Shown here: one piece after another, positions 7,127-15,196 of the stretch
Layout: each line of letters starts with the position of its first letter
Position numbering within the stretch: the stretch's first letter is position 1
NCBI RefSeq assembly: GCF_001613305.1
Contig: NZ_BDCC01000038.1
Coordinates: 1 to 34,959, forward strand
From: Nocardia vaccinii NBRC 15922
Lineage (GTDB): Bacteria; Actinomycetota; Actinomycetes; Mycobacteriales; Mycobacteriaceae
DNA: 34,959 bases
Direction of reading: 5' to 3'
Position numbers and translations under genes: made by a program
Notes under the pieces: model-generated
Told to the model about the DNA's origin: nothing
Databases searched by the model: none
What the model saw: the letters and a program-made list of their open reading frames with translations, nothing else

Positions 7127-10100
7127 TGGTCGAGAACGCTGGTTTCAGCGAGGCCCAGTGGGAGCAGCTGGCGCTGGATGAGCTTGCCGAGAACGAGTGG
7201 GAGCCGTTGGCGGGCAGTGTAATTGCGCCCGGTACCGATCTGGGGCGCACGTCGTGGGACGACATTGTGTTGCCGGGGCGGATGCTGGCTCGGATGCGGG
7301 CGCTGAATCCGCAGGTTCCGGCGGAGTATCTGGAGCAGGCTCGGGCCGAGATCGTGGCGCCCAAGTCGCAAGATGCGTTGGCCGAGAATCAGCGGCTGCA
7401 CGAGATCCTGACCAATGGGTATCGCGGGGTCAGCTATATCGATCATCAAGGGATGGAACAGAATCCGACGATTCGTTTGGTCGGGTCACGGGTTGAGGAC
7501 AATGAGCTGCTGGCCGTCAGTCAGGTGACGGTGCGGTCGCGGGATGCGGTACGGCGCTTCGATGTGGTGCTATACCTCAACGGGATGCCGGTCGGTATCT
7601 TCGAATTGAAGAAGGCCGGGGCGGCGCAGGCGGATTTGGCGTCGGCCCATGCTCAACTGGGGACCTACCTGCGAGAGTTTCCGCTGGCGTTCCGGTTCGC
7701 GGTGCTGACGGTGATCAGTGATGGCCGCAGTGCCCGCTACGGCACTCCGTTCACACCGCTGAATCACTACGCCCCGTGGAATGTCGACGAGGACGGCAAG
7801 CCGGTCAAGATCGGTGAGGCGCTGGATGAGGACCACGCCGGTGTCGAGCTGGAATTCCTGATCGACGGTGTGCTGCAGTCGGAGCGATTTCTGCAGATCC
7901 AGCGGAACTTCGTCGCATTCGACTCGACCGGTGACGGCTTGGTGAAGCGAATTGCCAAGCCGCACCAGTACTTCGCGGTGACGAAAGCTGTCGGCTGCAC
8001 CGTCGACGCGGTCGAGACGGACGGTAAGGCCGGCGTGGTCTGGCACACCCAGGGGTCCGGCAAGTCGATGGAGATGGAGCTTTACGCCCATCTGGTGAGC
8101 AAACAGCCGCGGTTGAAGAATCCGACCATCATCGTGGTCACCGACCGTACCGAGCTCGACGGCCAGCTGTTCCAGACCTTCGATAAGTCGATGCTGTTGG
8201 CGGAGAAGCCTATTCAAGTGCAGAGCCGTATCGAACTCCGGTCGGCACTGAGTGATCGCATCACCGGTGGCATCTACTTCACGACGTTGCAGAAGTTCGG
8301 ATTATCCAAGGCGGAGAAGGAATCCGGCCTGGACCATCCACTCCTCACCGATCGCCGGAATGTCATCGTCATCGTTGACGAAGCGCATCGTAGCCACTAC
8401 GACGATCTGGACGGCTATGCCCGCCATCTCAAGGATGCATTGCCGAACGCGACGCTGATCGCGTTCACGGGTACTCCGATCTCTTTCGATGACCGCAACA
8501 CCCGCAAGGTCTTCGGCGACTACATCGATGTCTACGACTTGACTCGTGCGGTCGACGACGGTGCCACCGTGCGAGTGGTCTTCGAACCGCGCCTTCCGGA
8601 AGTTCGTGTGGTCGAGGGCGTTTCGGATTCAGATATCGACAATGCTGCTGATGAAGCCGTGCTCGGCCTGGACGATGTCGAGCGTGCGCGCGTCGAACAG
8701 TCGGTCGCGGTGATCAACGCCATCTATGGTGCCCCGGCCCGCGTCGAACGAGTCGCCAAGGACATCGTCGACCATTGGCAGAACCGGTCCCAAGCTATGA
8801 CCGAATTCATCGGTGGACCGGGCAAAGCCCTGATCGTCGGCGGCACTCGCGAGATCTGTGCGGCGCTCTATGACGAGATCGTCAAGCTCAAGCCCGAATG
8901 GGAGTCCGATTCCATCGGTGACGGTGTCATCAAGGTCGTGTACTCGGGTTCCGCGAAAGACCAAGGCGCGGTGGCCAAGCACGTTCGTCGCGATGGTGAG
9001 AACAAGAAGATCCAGGCTCGCTTGAAGCGTGCGGATGATCCGTTGCAGCTGGTGATCGTGAAGGACATGCTGCTCACCGGTTTCGACGCCCCGCCGCTGC
9101 ACACCCTGTATCTGGATCGCCCGCTCAAGGGCGCACTGCTGATGCAGACCATTGCGCGGGTGAACCGCACTTTCGAGGGTAAAGAGCACGGCTTGGTGGT
9201 CGCCTACGCGCCCCTCGCGGAAAATCTGGAAAAAGCGCTCGCGGAGTACACAGTCACCGACCGCAAAGAGCGTCCGGTGGGCCAGAACACCGAAGAGATG
9301 GCCCAGCTGACCGTGCAGCTGCTCGACGCATTGGATCAGCTCTGCGCCGGCTACCCGTGGAAGTCGAAACTCGATACCGGGCAGCGGAGTTGGCTTCAAG
9401 CGGTGGTCGGCATGACCGAGTATCTGCGGTCCGTTCGGACGCCGGGAAACCAGGTCCCGAACGAATCCGACAAGCTGGTGAATCGCTTCCGCACGCTGGC
9501 GAACCAGCTCGCACGGGCCTGGGCCGTCTGCTCGGGATCGGAGACCTTGACACACCTGCGCGCCACGGCCAGATTCTACGAAGAGGTCCGCGTGTGGATG
9601 GCCAAATACGATGCCGAACAACGTAAGGCCGACGGTCGTCCGGTCCCGGCCGAAATCCAGCGTATGCTCGCATCCCTGGTCGCCGAGACGACCGGATCCG
9701 GCGAGATCGTGGACATCTACGCTGCTGCGGGCCTTCCCAAGCCGTCGCTGACCGAGCTGACCCCGGAATTCGAAGCCCATGCGCGACAAGCGGAGAACCC
9801 GCATCTCGCGATCGAGGCACTCCGCGCGGCCCTGACCGAAGAGGTCCGCCGCAGCACCCGTAACAACCTGGTTCGTCAGCGCGCCTTCTCCCAACGTATC
9901 CGCGACCTCATGAACCGCTATACGAATCAGCAACTCACTTCCGCTCAGGTCATCGCGGAACTGATCGACCTCGCACGCGAGGCCGCGGCCGAACGCGAGC
10001 GTGGCAAGAACTTCACCCCCGAATTGTCCGAAGACGAACTCGCCTTCTACGACGCGGTCTCCGAGAACGAGTCGGCCGTCGAACAAATGGGTAACGACGT

Positions 10101-10329
10101 CCTCGGCCACATCGCTCGCGAGCTGGTCAAGATCATGCGCCGAGATGTCAAGACGGACTGGACAGTTCGCGACGATGTCCGCGCCAAACTCCGGTCCTCG
10201 ATCAAACGGCTGCTGATCAAGTACAAGTACCCGCCGGACAAGCAGCCGGAGGCCATCCGTGTCGTGATCGAGCAGATGGAGGCACTCGCACCGCGCTACG
10301 CAGAGGAGCGGCAGTCCGGCGCGGCCTGA
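7126..10329 (+). CDS. hsdR: Type I restriction-modification system, restriction/translocase subunit HsdR
   Basis: A 1067-residue endonuclease and ATP-driven DNA translocase. The N-terminal PD-(D/E)xK nuclease shows FDVVLYLNGMPVGIFELKK (D146, E160, K162). The helicase core has Walker A HTQGSGKS (about 307-314), VVTDRTELD, Walker B/DEAH VIVDEAH (about 415-421), FTGTPIS, and late motifs DMLLTGFDAPPL with MQTIARVNRTFEGK. The C-terminal helical region (from about residue 780) should contact HsdM/HsdS. Length is normal and no frame damage is visible. The ATG at 7126 shares a base with the hsdS stop. The complete set of three subunits indicates a functional restriction system. No terminator hairpin is obvious in the 131 bases after the stop, which face the convergent DUF397 gene and hold no supported gene. 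Confidence 0.95.
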   Translation: MVENAGFSEAQWEQLALDELAENEWEPLAGSVIAPGTDLGRTSWDDIVLPGRMLARMRALNPQVPAEYLEQARAEIVAPKSQDALAENQRLHEILTNGYRGVSYIDHQGMEQNPTIRLVGSRVEDNELLAVSQVTVRSRDAVRRFDVVLYLNGMPVGIFELKKAGAAQADLASAHAQLGTYLREFPLAFRFAVLTVISDGRSARYGTPFTPLNHYAPWNVDEDGKPVKIGEALDEDHAGVELEFLIDGVLQSERFLQIQRNFVAFDSTGDGLVKRIAKPHQYFAVTKAVGCTVDAVETDGKAGVVWHTQGSGKSMEMELYAHLVSKQPRLKNPTIIVVTDRTELDGQLFQTFDKSMLLAEKPIQVQSRIELRSALSDRITGGIYFTTLQKFGLSKAEKESGLDHPLLTDRRNVIVIVDEAHRSHYDDLDGYARHLKDALPNATLIAFTGTPISFDDRNTRKVFGDYIDVYDLTRAVDDGATVRVVFEPRLPEVRVVEGVSDSDIDNAADEAVLGLDDVERARVEQSVAVINAIYGAPARVERVAKDIVDHWQNRSQAMTEFIGGPGKALIVGGTREICAALYDEIVKLKPEWESDSIGDGVIKVVYSGSAKDQGAVAKHVRRDGENKKIQARLKRADDPLQLVIVKDMLLTGFDAPPLHTLYLDRPLKGALLMQTIARVNRTFEGKEHGLVVAYAPLAENLEKALAEYTVTDRKERPVGQNTEEMAQLTVQLLDALDQLCAGYPWKSKLDTGQRSWLQAVVGMTEYLRSVRTPGNQVPNESDKLVNRFRTLANQLARAWAVCSGSETLTHLRATARFYEEVRVWMAKYDAEQRKADGRPVPAEIQRMLASLVAETTGSGEIVDIYAAAGLPKPSLTELTPEFEAHARQAENPHLAIEALRAALTEEVRRSTRNNLVRQRAFSQRIRDLMNRYTNQQLTSAQVIAELIDLAREAAAERERGKNFTPELSEDELAFYDAVSENESAVEQMGNDVLGHIARELVKIMRRDVKTDWTVRDDVRAKLRSSIKRLLIKYKYPPDKQPEAIRVVIEQMEALAPRYAEERQSGAA

Positions 10330-10460
10330 CTCTGTTTGCGGGGGTGTAGTCGAATGATCGTAGACGGTGTCCGGTTCGATCACGCGAGTTCCCCGCACGA
10401 GCCCGACTGCGTCAGGCTGTTTGCGGATTCTGGAGAAACGAATGACGCTCGGACGGCAGA

Positions 10461-10796
10461 TCAGGGGCGGCTGAACTGGCCGTCGGCGATGCCTTTGGTG
10501 AAGGCGTCCCATTCCGCGGCGTTGTAGCTCAGGGTGGTGCCGGTGGCGTCGTCGAGAGCGGCGCTGCCGTCGGGGTGCAGGGTCAGGGTGAGGGCGTCGG
10601 CGATTGTGCCGGGGGTCGCGCTCAGTACCTGGTCGAGAACGTGCTGCCAGTGCGTCGCCGGGACCGTGATGATCGGCTGGTTCTGTTCGGGGCCAACGTA
10701 TTTGCTGTCACGGATCAGGACGCTATCGGGACGATGCGCGATCTCGACGCAGGTCTTGTCCGAGCCGCTGAACGTAGATTTGAACCAGGTGGTCAT
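10461..10796 (-). CDS. DUF397 domain protein, partner of the upstream XRE regulator
   Basis: A 111-residue DUF397 protein. It begins with the family hallmark WFKSTFSGSDKTCVEIA, then VLIRDSKY, and continues to the conserved aromatic-containing end YNAAEWDAFTKGIADGQF. Most DUF397 proteins are about 60-70 residues; here the middle is longer (residues about 35-80 contain ITVPATHWQHVLDQVL), so this may be a one-and-a-half copy of the domain. It follows the XRE gene after only 10 bases, the usual actinomycete arrangement in which the DUF397 protein is thought to antagonise or assist the HTH regulator. The ribosome site is weak, so expression may depend on coupling to the upstream gene. Confidence 0.85.
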   Translation of the reverse strand: MTTWFKSTFSGSDKTCVEIAHRPDSVLIRDSKYVGPEQNQPIITVPATHWQHVLDQVLSATPGTIADALTLTLHPDGSAALDDATGTTLSYNAAEWDAFTKGIADGQFSRP

Positions 10797-10806
10797 AGCA
10801 GTCAGA

Positions 10807-11667
10807 CTACCGACGTGCGAGTTGACTGATCAGTTTCACTGATTCCTCGCGTTCGAGAGCGATCGTGCGGAGCTGGTTATACAGGAAATCCAGCGCTTCG
10901 ACCTTCTGGCGATCGTCGGTGACCTCGCCGTAGATCGCTGATTCGAGCCAGCCGAGCATAGGCAGCCGTGGGCTGCCGAAATCGAGAAGATGGAACGTTG
11001 CTGCGTTGAGTCCGGCCACCGAGCCGCTTGCGTTGAACGGAACGACCCGCAGATCGAGGTTGTCCGGATGTGCCTCCACCAGTTCGATCAGATGGAATAG
11101 CTGTTCGCGCAGGATCTGTGGGCCTCCTACTTCCTGCATCAGCGCTGCTTGTCCGATGATCACCGACAGGTGAACCGCGTCGGGGCCGTTGAGACGCCGT
11201 TGGCGATGCAGTCGAGCTCGCAGGCGCTGTTGTGCCTCGGTCGGCCTCCCGGTGGATACGATCGCCGACATCAGAGCACGGACGTAGTCCTCGGTCTGAA
11301 GCAGTCCTGGAACGACGCCGCTATCAAGGCTGCGGATACTTTCAGCGCCGTCCTTGAGACCGTAGAAACGCATCAGCTCATCGTCGAATACGGCCGAGTA
11401 CTCGCTCCACCAGCCGCGCTGTCTCGCGATCGTACGGAGTTGCAGCAACTCCGCCTGCTCGTCAGGTTCGAACTCGAGAAGGTCGAGTAGAACCTTGAGC
11501 TTCTCCTCGGTCAGAACGCCTCGGTAGTGGGTGACCTGCGACCAGTAGGCCGCGCTGACATCGAGCGCCTTTTGGATCGAGGTGGCCTTCACGCCGCGGG
11601 TTTTGCTCTGTTCGCGGATGCGGAGCATGAGTTCCCATCCAGCGACGGTCGGCGAGCTGCGAGCCAT
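10807..11667 (-). CDS. XRE-family regulator with DUF5753 domain
   Basis: A 286-residue transcription factor typical of actinomycetes. Residues about 10-70 form the helix-turn-helix (VKATSIQKALDVSAAYWSQV then YRGVLTEEKLKVLLDLL). Residues about 105-280 are the DUF5753 ligand/partner domain, with the hallmark GLLQTEDYVRALM and the ending segment AAIYGEV-like IYGEVTDDRQKVEALDFL. The start was set at ATG 11667 because AGGAG lies eight bases upstream; the longer frame would begin upstream of the probable promoter. A 13-bp palindrome (11742-11754) about 75 bases upstream is a candidate autoregulatory site. Such XRE/DUF397 pairs are numerous in Nocardia and Streptomyces and often sit beside developmental or accessory genes. 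Confidence 0.9.
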   Translation of the reverse strand: MARSSPTVAGWELMLRIREQSKTRGVKATSIQKALDVSAAYWSQVTHYRGVLTEEKLKVLLDLLEFEPDEQAELLQLRTIARQRGWWSEYSAVFDDELMRFYGLKDGAESIRSLDSGVVPGLLQTEDYVRALMSAIVSTGRPTEAQQRLRARLHRQRRLNGPDAVHLSVIIGQAALMQEVGGPQILREQLFHLIELVEAHPDNLDLRVVPFNASGSVAGLNAATFHLLDFGSPRLPMLGWLESAIYGEVTDDRQKVEALDFLYNQLRTIALEREESVKLISQLARR

Positions 11668-11741
11668 CTCGAATACTCCTGTGTGTCGGGTCGATCGTAT
11701 CTGTCTAGCACAATCAAGAACTAGCTTCATACACCTTGAAG

Positions 11742-11754
11742 ACTTAAGTTAAGT
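11742..11754. promoter_or_regulatory. 13-bp palindrome upstream of XRE gene
   Basis: ACTTAAGTTAAGT is a perfect palindrome centred on one G, 75 bases upstream of the XRE start codon and within an AT-richer patch. An operator for the neighbouring XRE protein is the simplest reading, without experimental support. Confidence 0.4.
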
Positions 11755-11920
11755 GCTATATGGTTCAGGTGCTCTACCTCACAGTTGGTACCAGATCGGC
11801 CGATTCGGGCGCACGGCAGGTTGATGCGGTTGTGCGACAACGCATTGCGACCACGACCCGTCCGTTGGCCACCAGGGGGTGCGACTGTGCTCGCCAGCGA
11901 CACAGTGAGAGGTAAACATC

Positions 11921-11986
11921 ATGTGGCCGAGGAGATTTGGCCGTCCATCGAAGTATCCGGCCGATAGGTTGGAGGCGATCCGGTGA
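11921..11986 (+). CDS. Putative 21-residue leader peptide coupled to next gene
   Basis: A short frame beginning ATG at 11921 and ending in a TGA that overlaps the GTG start of the next gene (GTGA, 11983-11986). A GAGAGG ribosome site lies about eight bases upstream. The peptide is strongly basic (it begins MWPRRFGRPSKYPADR). The clean ribosome site and overlap suggest it is translated and delivers ribosomes to the downstream gene. The RPSKYP segment also resembles the beginning of IS3-type transposase OrfA proteins, so it could be a remnant. It is too short for secure recognition. Confidence 0.4.
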   Translation: MWPRRFGRPSKYPADRLEAIR

Positions 11987-12294
11987 GGCCCCGCGCGTAT
12001 GGCATTGTGCGCCTGGACATTGCGCCGCATGGTTCCGATGCGTATGTGGACGACATTCGGGCCCTCGCGGCCGAACGGGGCTGGGACCTGCGGGGCGTGT
12101 TTCTGGAACGTTCCGATGAATCGTTCCCCCTGCTACTTGCCTCGCTCGGGTTGTCCGGCTTTGCGGCCGTGGTGGTTCCGTCGATCGCTCACGTGTCCGG
12201 CTGGCTGGATCTGTTGCGACAGTCGGCGGATGTGTGGACGCTGGACCCGCCGTGTCGGTGGCCCCTCGAGACGGCCGATCGGCGGGTGGGTTGA
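11983..12294 (+). CDS. Small resolvase-like hypothetical protein of actinomycetes
   Basis: A 103-residue protein resembling a family of small Nocardia/Streptomyces proteins with a stripped-down serine-recombinase N-terminal fold: YGIVRLDIAPHGSDAYVDDI at the start, AAERGWDLRGVF in the middle and a buried strand GFAAVVVPSIAHVSGWLDLL. The catalytic Ser and Arg pattern of real resolvases is not apparent, so recombinase activity is unlikely. GTG 11983 was chosen for its GGAGG six bases upstream. Its stop shares one base with the next start (TGATG), placing it in a coupled group with 12294-12812. Confidence 0.65.
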   Translation: MRPRAYGIVRLDIAPHGSDAYVDDIRALAAERGWDLRGVFLERSDESFPLLLASLGLSGFAAVVVPSIAHVSGWLDLLRQSADVWTLDPPCRWPLETADRRVG

Positions 12295-12812
12295 TGCCGG
12301 CGCCGTTGCCGTCCAAGGATCTGCTGCTCGCCGCGTGCGCGGGCAATATGCTGGTACCGCACCCGATTCTGCAGGCCGCGCACCGTTTGAGTGGTCTGCA
12401 CAAGTTCCGCATCCGGGCTCGTGGTGACCAGCTTCGCGAGATCGATAGGGAGCGAGCGGAGTCGGTGCGGGGCATCGACTGCTGGGTGGCGGCGAACAAG
12501 CCGGAGGTGCGCGGTGGAGCCTATCTGCACAGTGAATCGGTGGGCATGGTGATCGATCGCATCGCCGCTTTCGCCGTCGAGGCGTGGGCCGCTCTGGATC
12601 GAGGTATCCCGGAGTTGGAGCGGCACTACATGTGGCAGCGTCTCGCCCAGCTCGCCCTGGCGTACGAAGACCTCGTTCACGAGATTTCCACTGGTCGCCG
12701 CATATTGCCCGATTGCCCTGCGCTGCAGTGGAATTGGTCAGAGAAAGAATATCCTGATGAACTCGACCGCTCGCCCGGGCGTGACCGGGACAGTGCGAGG
12801 TGGGTTCGTTGA
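12294..12812 (+). CDS. DUF4254 domain protein
   Basis: A 172-residue all-helical protein matching DUF4254: PSKDLLLAACAGNMLVPHP at the start, helix AAHRLSGLHKFRIRARGD, then REIDRERAESVRGIDCWV, and the C-terminal signature SESVGMVIDRIAAFAVEAW followed by LAQLALAYEDLVHEI and TGRRILPD. The family has no established biochemical role. The start at ATG 12294 overlaps the upstream stop as TGATG; the longer frame would run inside the previous gene. Its TGA overlaps a TTG that probably starts the next gene. The tail after the domain (about 145-172) is polar and likely disordered. Confidence 0.75.
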   Translation: MPAPLPSKDLLLAACAGNMLVPHPILQAAHRLSGLHKFRIRARGDQLREIDRERAESVRGIDCWVAANKPEVRGGAYLHSESVGMVIDRIAAFAVEAWAALDRGIPELERHYMWQRLAQLALAYEDLVHEISTGRRILPDCPALQWNWSEKEYPDELDRSPGRDRDSARWVR

Positions 12813-13414
12813 CCTCGGATTCCGGGCGGGACGATCTGCTGGACGATCTCCGCCGCGTCGGCGCCTGTGAGTGCATCGCCATCGACGCGGCCACACGGTT
12901 GCTGTCCGATCGCGAAAAGCAAATACTCGCTGACCAACTCGCCCGCGTCGCAACACATCTCGCCACGCGGGTCGGGAGTTCGCGCGGCCTGCCACCGCCG
13001 GTGGTGCTGCCCGGGGGTGGCAGCGATCGAATCGACTTGTCGGCGGTCTGGTCGGCGGTCGCGATTGCCGGGCTGTTCGTCCGCAACACCATGCACCGCT
13101 GGTTCTGGGCGGATGTGCTGGTCGACGCGGAGCGTCTCGCGGTCGAGTTGACGGCGTCATTCGTCACCGCCGTCACCTCCTCGATGCTCGACCATCCGAC
13201 TCGAATGATGTTGCGCCTGCGCGCGATATCGGCCGTCCGGGTGGTCGTCGAATTGCGTGACTCCCCCGAGAACGCGCATGTTGTCGCCGCCGCGGGCCCA
13301 CTGATCACACCGTGCGTCGAGAAGATCAGCGTCCGCTGCGGTCAGCATGTCGTCGCGGGTCGCACCATGCTCTGGGCCGAACTCGCCCGCCCGGAACTGC
13401 GACGGTGGATCTGA
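12809..13414 (+). CDS. Hypothetical protein coupled to DUF4254 gene
   Basis: A 201-residue protein that I do not recognise. It is mostly helical with a hydrophobic centre (VWSAVAIAGLFVRNTMHRWF) and a central stretch rich in Val, Ala and Leu, but no clear membrane segment. The start is uncertain: TTG 12809 overlaps the previous stop (TTGA) with GAGGTGGG just upstream, while GTG 12800 would add three residues. Third-position GC is strong throughout, supporting a real gene. The 235 bases that follow (13415-13649) hold nothing I can support except the ribosome site for the next gene. Confidence 0.55.
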   Translation: MTSDSGRDDLLDDLRRVGACECIAIDAATRLLSDREKQILADQLARVATHLATRVGSSRGLPPPVVLPGGGSDRIDLSAVWSAVAIAGLFVRNTMHRWFWADVLVDAERLAVELTASFVTAVTSSMLDHPTRMMLRLRAISAVRVVVELRDSPENAHVVAAAGPLITPCVEKISVRCGQHVVAGRTMLWAELARPELRRWI

Positions 13415-13649
13415 CGCCGCCGAATCCCATGATCGCCGCCCGCCGCTTTCGCCGGACACGCGTCGTCCATGCTCCGAAACGCGCGACCGACCCGTTGTGC
13501 TCTTTCACAGGTTTCTCCGACAGCGCCGCGACATCGCCCCCGGTACGCGGTGGAAATGCGGCTGCTCTCGCGATTTCGCCTCTCACGGACCGTTCGGCAT
13601 GTAACGATGTGCCTGCTCGTGGCAGTGCTGATGTATTGGAGAACAGCCC

Positions 13650-14579
13650 TTGGTCGGGGTGGGTACGGCGATACCGCGTGCGATCGGGTTGATCGCACTG
13701 CTGGCGCTCGTCGTCATCGCATTGCGCGGATATCTGCCGGGTGGTGACGGGCCGCATGTGGGGTCGCCGCCGTCGGTGATCGCCGTGGCGCTGATGCCGG
13801 TGCTTTCGCTGGTGTCGATCGTCATTCTGCTGGCGGGTGTGATCACCAGTCAGCATCGGCTGCCGCTGGCCCTGCCCGACGCGCATCCCGATCGGGTGCG
13901 GCGGCCGGTGCGCAAGCGCCGGATCGGGTTGTTCCTGCTGGTCTCGCTCGCGGTGATCGCGGTGTTCGGTGCGCTGAGCTGGGCGATCTATCAGCTCAGC
14001 GTGGTGCATCCGGCGTCGCGGAGTCCGGATGCGCAACCGGCTCCGGTGCCGCCTTCGACCACCGCGCCGCCGTCGCCGGGGCCGGACGTCGAATCGCCGC
14101 TGAGTCCCGATGCCATGATCGTCATCGGGGTTTCCGCGGGTGCGCTGATCCTCGCCGCGATCGTGGGATTGATCGTCGTCGGGGTCGGCACTCGCCGCCG
14201 CGTGCACGCGCCGGCGGCCGAGCCGGAGTCCGCTCCGGCGGAGCAGGCGGTATCGCTCGCGCAGGTCGCCGAGATGGGCTTGGCCGCGATGATCGCCTCC
14301 GGAAAGGACGCGCGGGCGGCCATCATCGCCTGCTACGTCGCCATGGAAAGCGGCCTCGCCCGCGCCCGCGAGGTGGCTCCGTTGATCTCCGACACCCCTT
14401 CGGAGGTGCTGGCCCGCGCCTTCGACCGCGGCGTCTTGCGGGACGCCTCGGCTCGTGAGCTGGTCATCCTCTTCGAGGAAGCGCGATTCAGTCCGCACTC
14501 GATGCTGGAATGGCAGCGCATGCGGGCGGAGCAGTTGCTGCGCATCGTGCTGGGTGATCTGCAGAGGGCCGAATCGTGA
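13650..14579 (+). CDS. DUF4129 membrane protein, first gene of MoxR/DUF58 operon
   Basis: A 309-residue membrane protein. Hydrophobic segments lie near residues 9-28 (AIGLIALLALVVIALRGYL), 45-65, 90-115 and 150-178, with a Pro/Ser-rich extracytoplasmic linker (PAPVPPSTTAPPSPGP) between the third and fourth. The C-terminal domain (about 205-309) matches DUF4129: ARAAIIACYVAMESGLARAR, TPSEVLARAF and ARELVILFEEARFSPH. The start is TTG 13650 with GGAGA eight bases upstream; no ATG or GTG nearby fits as well. DUF4129, MoxR and DUF58 genes cluster in many actinobacteria (Rv3692-Rv3695 in M. tuberculosis is a related locus) and are proposed to act together at the envelope. Confidence 0.8.
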   Translation: MVGVGTAIPRAIGLIALLALVVIALRGYLPGGDGPHVGSPPSVIAVALMPVLSLVSIVILLAGVITSQHRLPLALPDAHPDRVRRPVRKRRIGLFLLVSLAVIAVFGALSWAIYQLSVVHPASRSPDAQPAPVPPSTTAPPSPGPDVESPLSPDAMIVIGVSAGALILAAIVGLIVVGVGTRRRVHAPAAEPESAPAEQAVSLAQVAEMGLAAMIASGKDARAAIIACYVAMESGLARAREVAPLISDTPSEVLARAFDRGVLRDASARELVILFEEARFSPHSMLEWQRMRAEQLLRIVLGDLQRAES

Positions 14580-14643
14580 GCGTTTACGCGAATATCTCAG
14601 CGGCACAACGGATGTCATGTGCGACCACCGGTGAGGTGCGCTC

Positions 14644-15165
14644 ATGACCGGGATGTCGGAGTGGGGTCGCGGGGCGGTCGTGGGTGGATCGATCGCGTTG
14701 ATCCTGCTGATCGAGGCGATCGGGTACGACAATCAACGTGCACTGCTACCGGTACTGACGGGGGTACTGGTGCTGTGCGCGGTGGGAATGCTGGTGCGGT
14801 CGCTGGCCGAGCGGACGAAGTCCGACGGTCCGGCCGACCCGGCGGACAGTGATATCGAGAACGGCCCGGCGGAGATGTTGTTCCGCTGGCGGGCCCGCGC
14901 GGAGATGCTCGTCGACCGAGCCGACGGCAGCCGCGCGGACTGGGATCGGCATCTGCGGCCGTTGCTGGCCAAGGAGTTCGAATTGTCGAGCGGACATCGC
15001 ATCGCCAAGGACCGGCGGGCCACCGAGGCCGCGGGCCGGCTGCAATTCGGACCGGAATTGTGGCGCTGGGTGGATCCGGCCGATTCCCAACTGCGCGATG
15101 ACAATTCGCGTGCACCGGGACGTGCCGCGCTGGACGAGATCCTGCGTCGGCTTCAGGAAATGTGA
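14644..15165 (+). CDS. Membrane-anchored hypothetical protein of MoxR operon
   Basis: A 173-residue protein with two adjacent N-terminal membrane helices (about 10-28, VVGGSIALILLIEAIGY, and 33-51, LLPVLTGVLVLCAVGMLV) and a cytoplasmic domain (about 70-173) with WRARAEMLVDRADGSRADWD, LRPLLAKEFEL and a C-terminal LDEILRRLQEM helix. This layout is conserved in the small protein found between DUF4129 and MoxR genes in actinobacteria. GAGG seven bases before ATG 14644 supports the start. Function is unknown; it probably links MoxR to the membrane. Confidence 0.75.
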   Translation: MTGMSEWGRGAVVGGSIALILLIEAIGYDNQRALLPVLTGVLVLCAVGMLVRSLAERTKSDGPADPADSDIENGPAEMLFRWRARAEMLVDRADGSRADWDRHLRPLLAKEFELSSGHRIAKDRRATEAAGRLQFGPELWRWVDPADSQLRDDNSRAPGRAALDEILRRLQEM

Positions 15166-15196
15166 AAACAGGTTGGAAACACGTGCGAGTTCAGTC

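Noticed and set aside
8629..10512. 627-codon minus-strand open frame inside hsdR
   Set aside because: It lies entirely opposite clear HsdR helicase motifs; long antisense frames are common in high-GC genes.
14576..14647. A 23-codon frame exactly bridging the DUF4129 gene and the next gene, with GTGA and ATGA overlaps at its ends
   Set aside because: A stop-free frame this short is expected by chance in GC-rich DNA. Only about 14 of 23 third bases are G or C, unlike neighbours, and no ribosome site is evident for its GTG.
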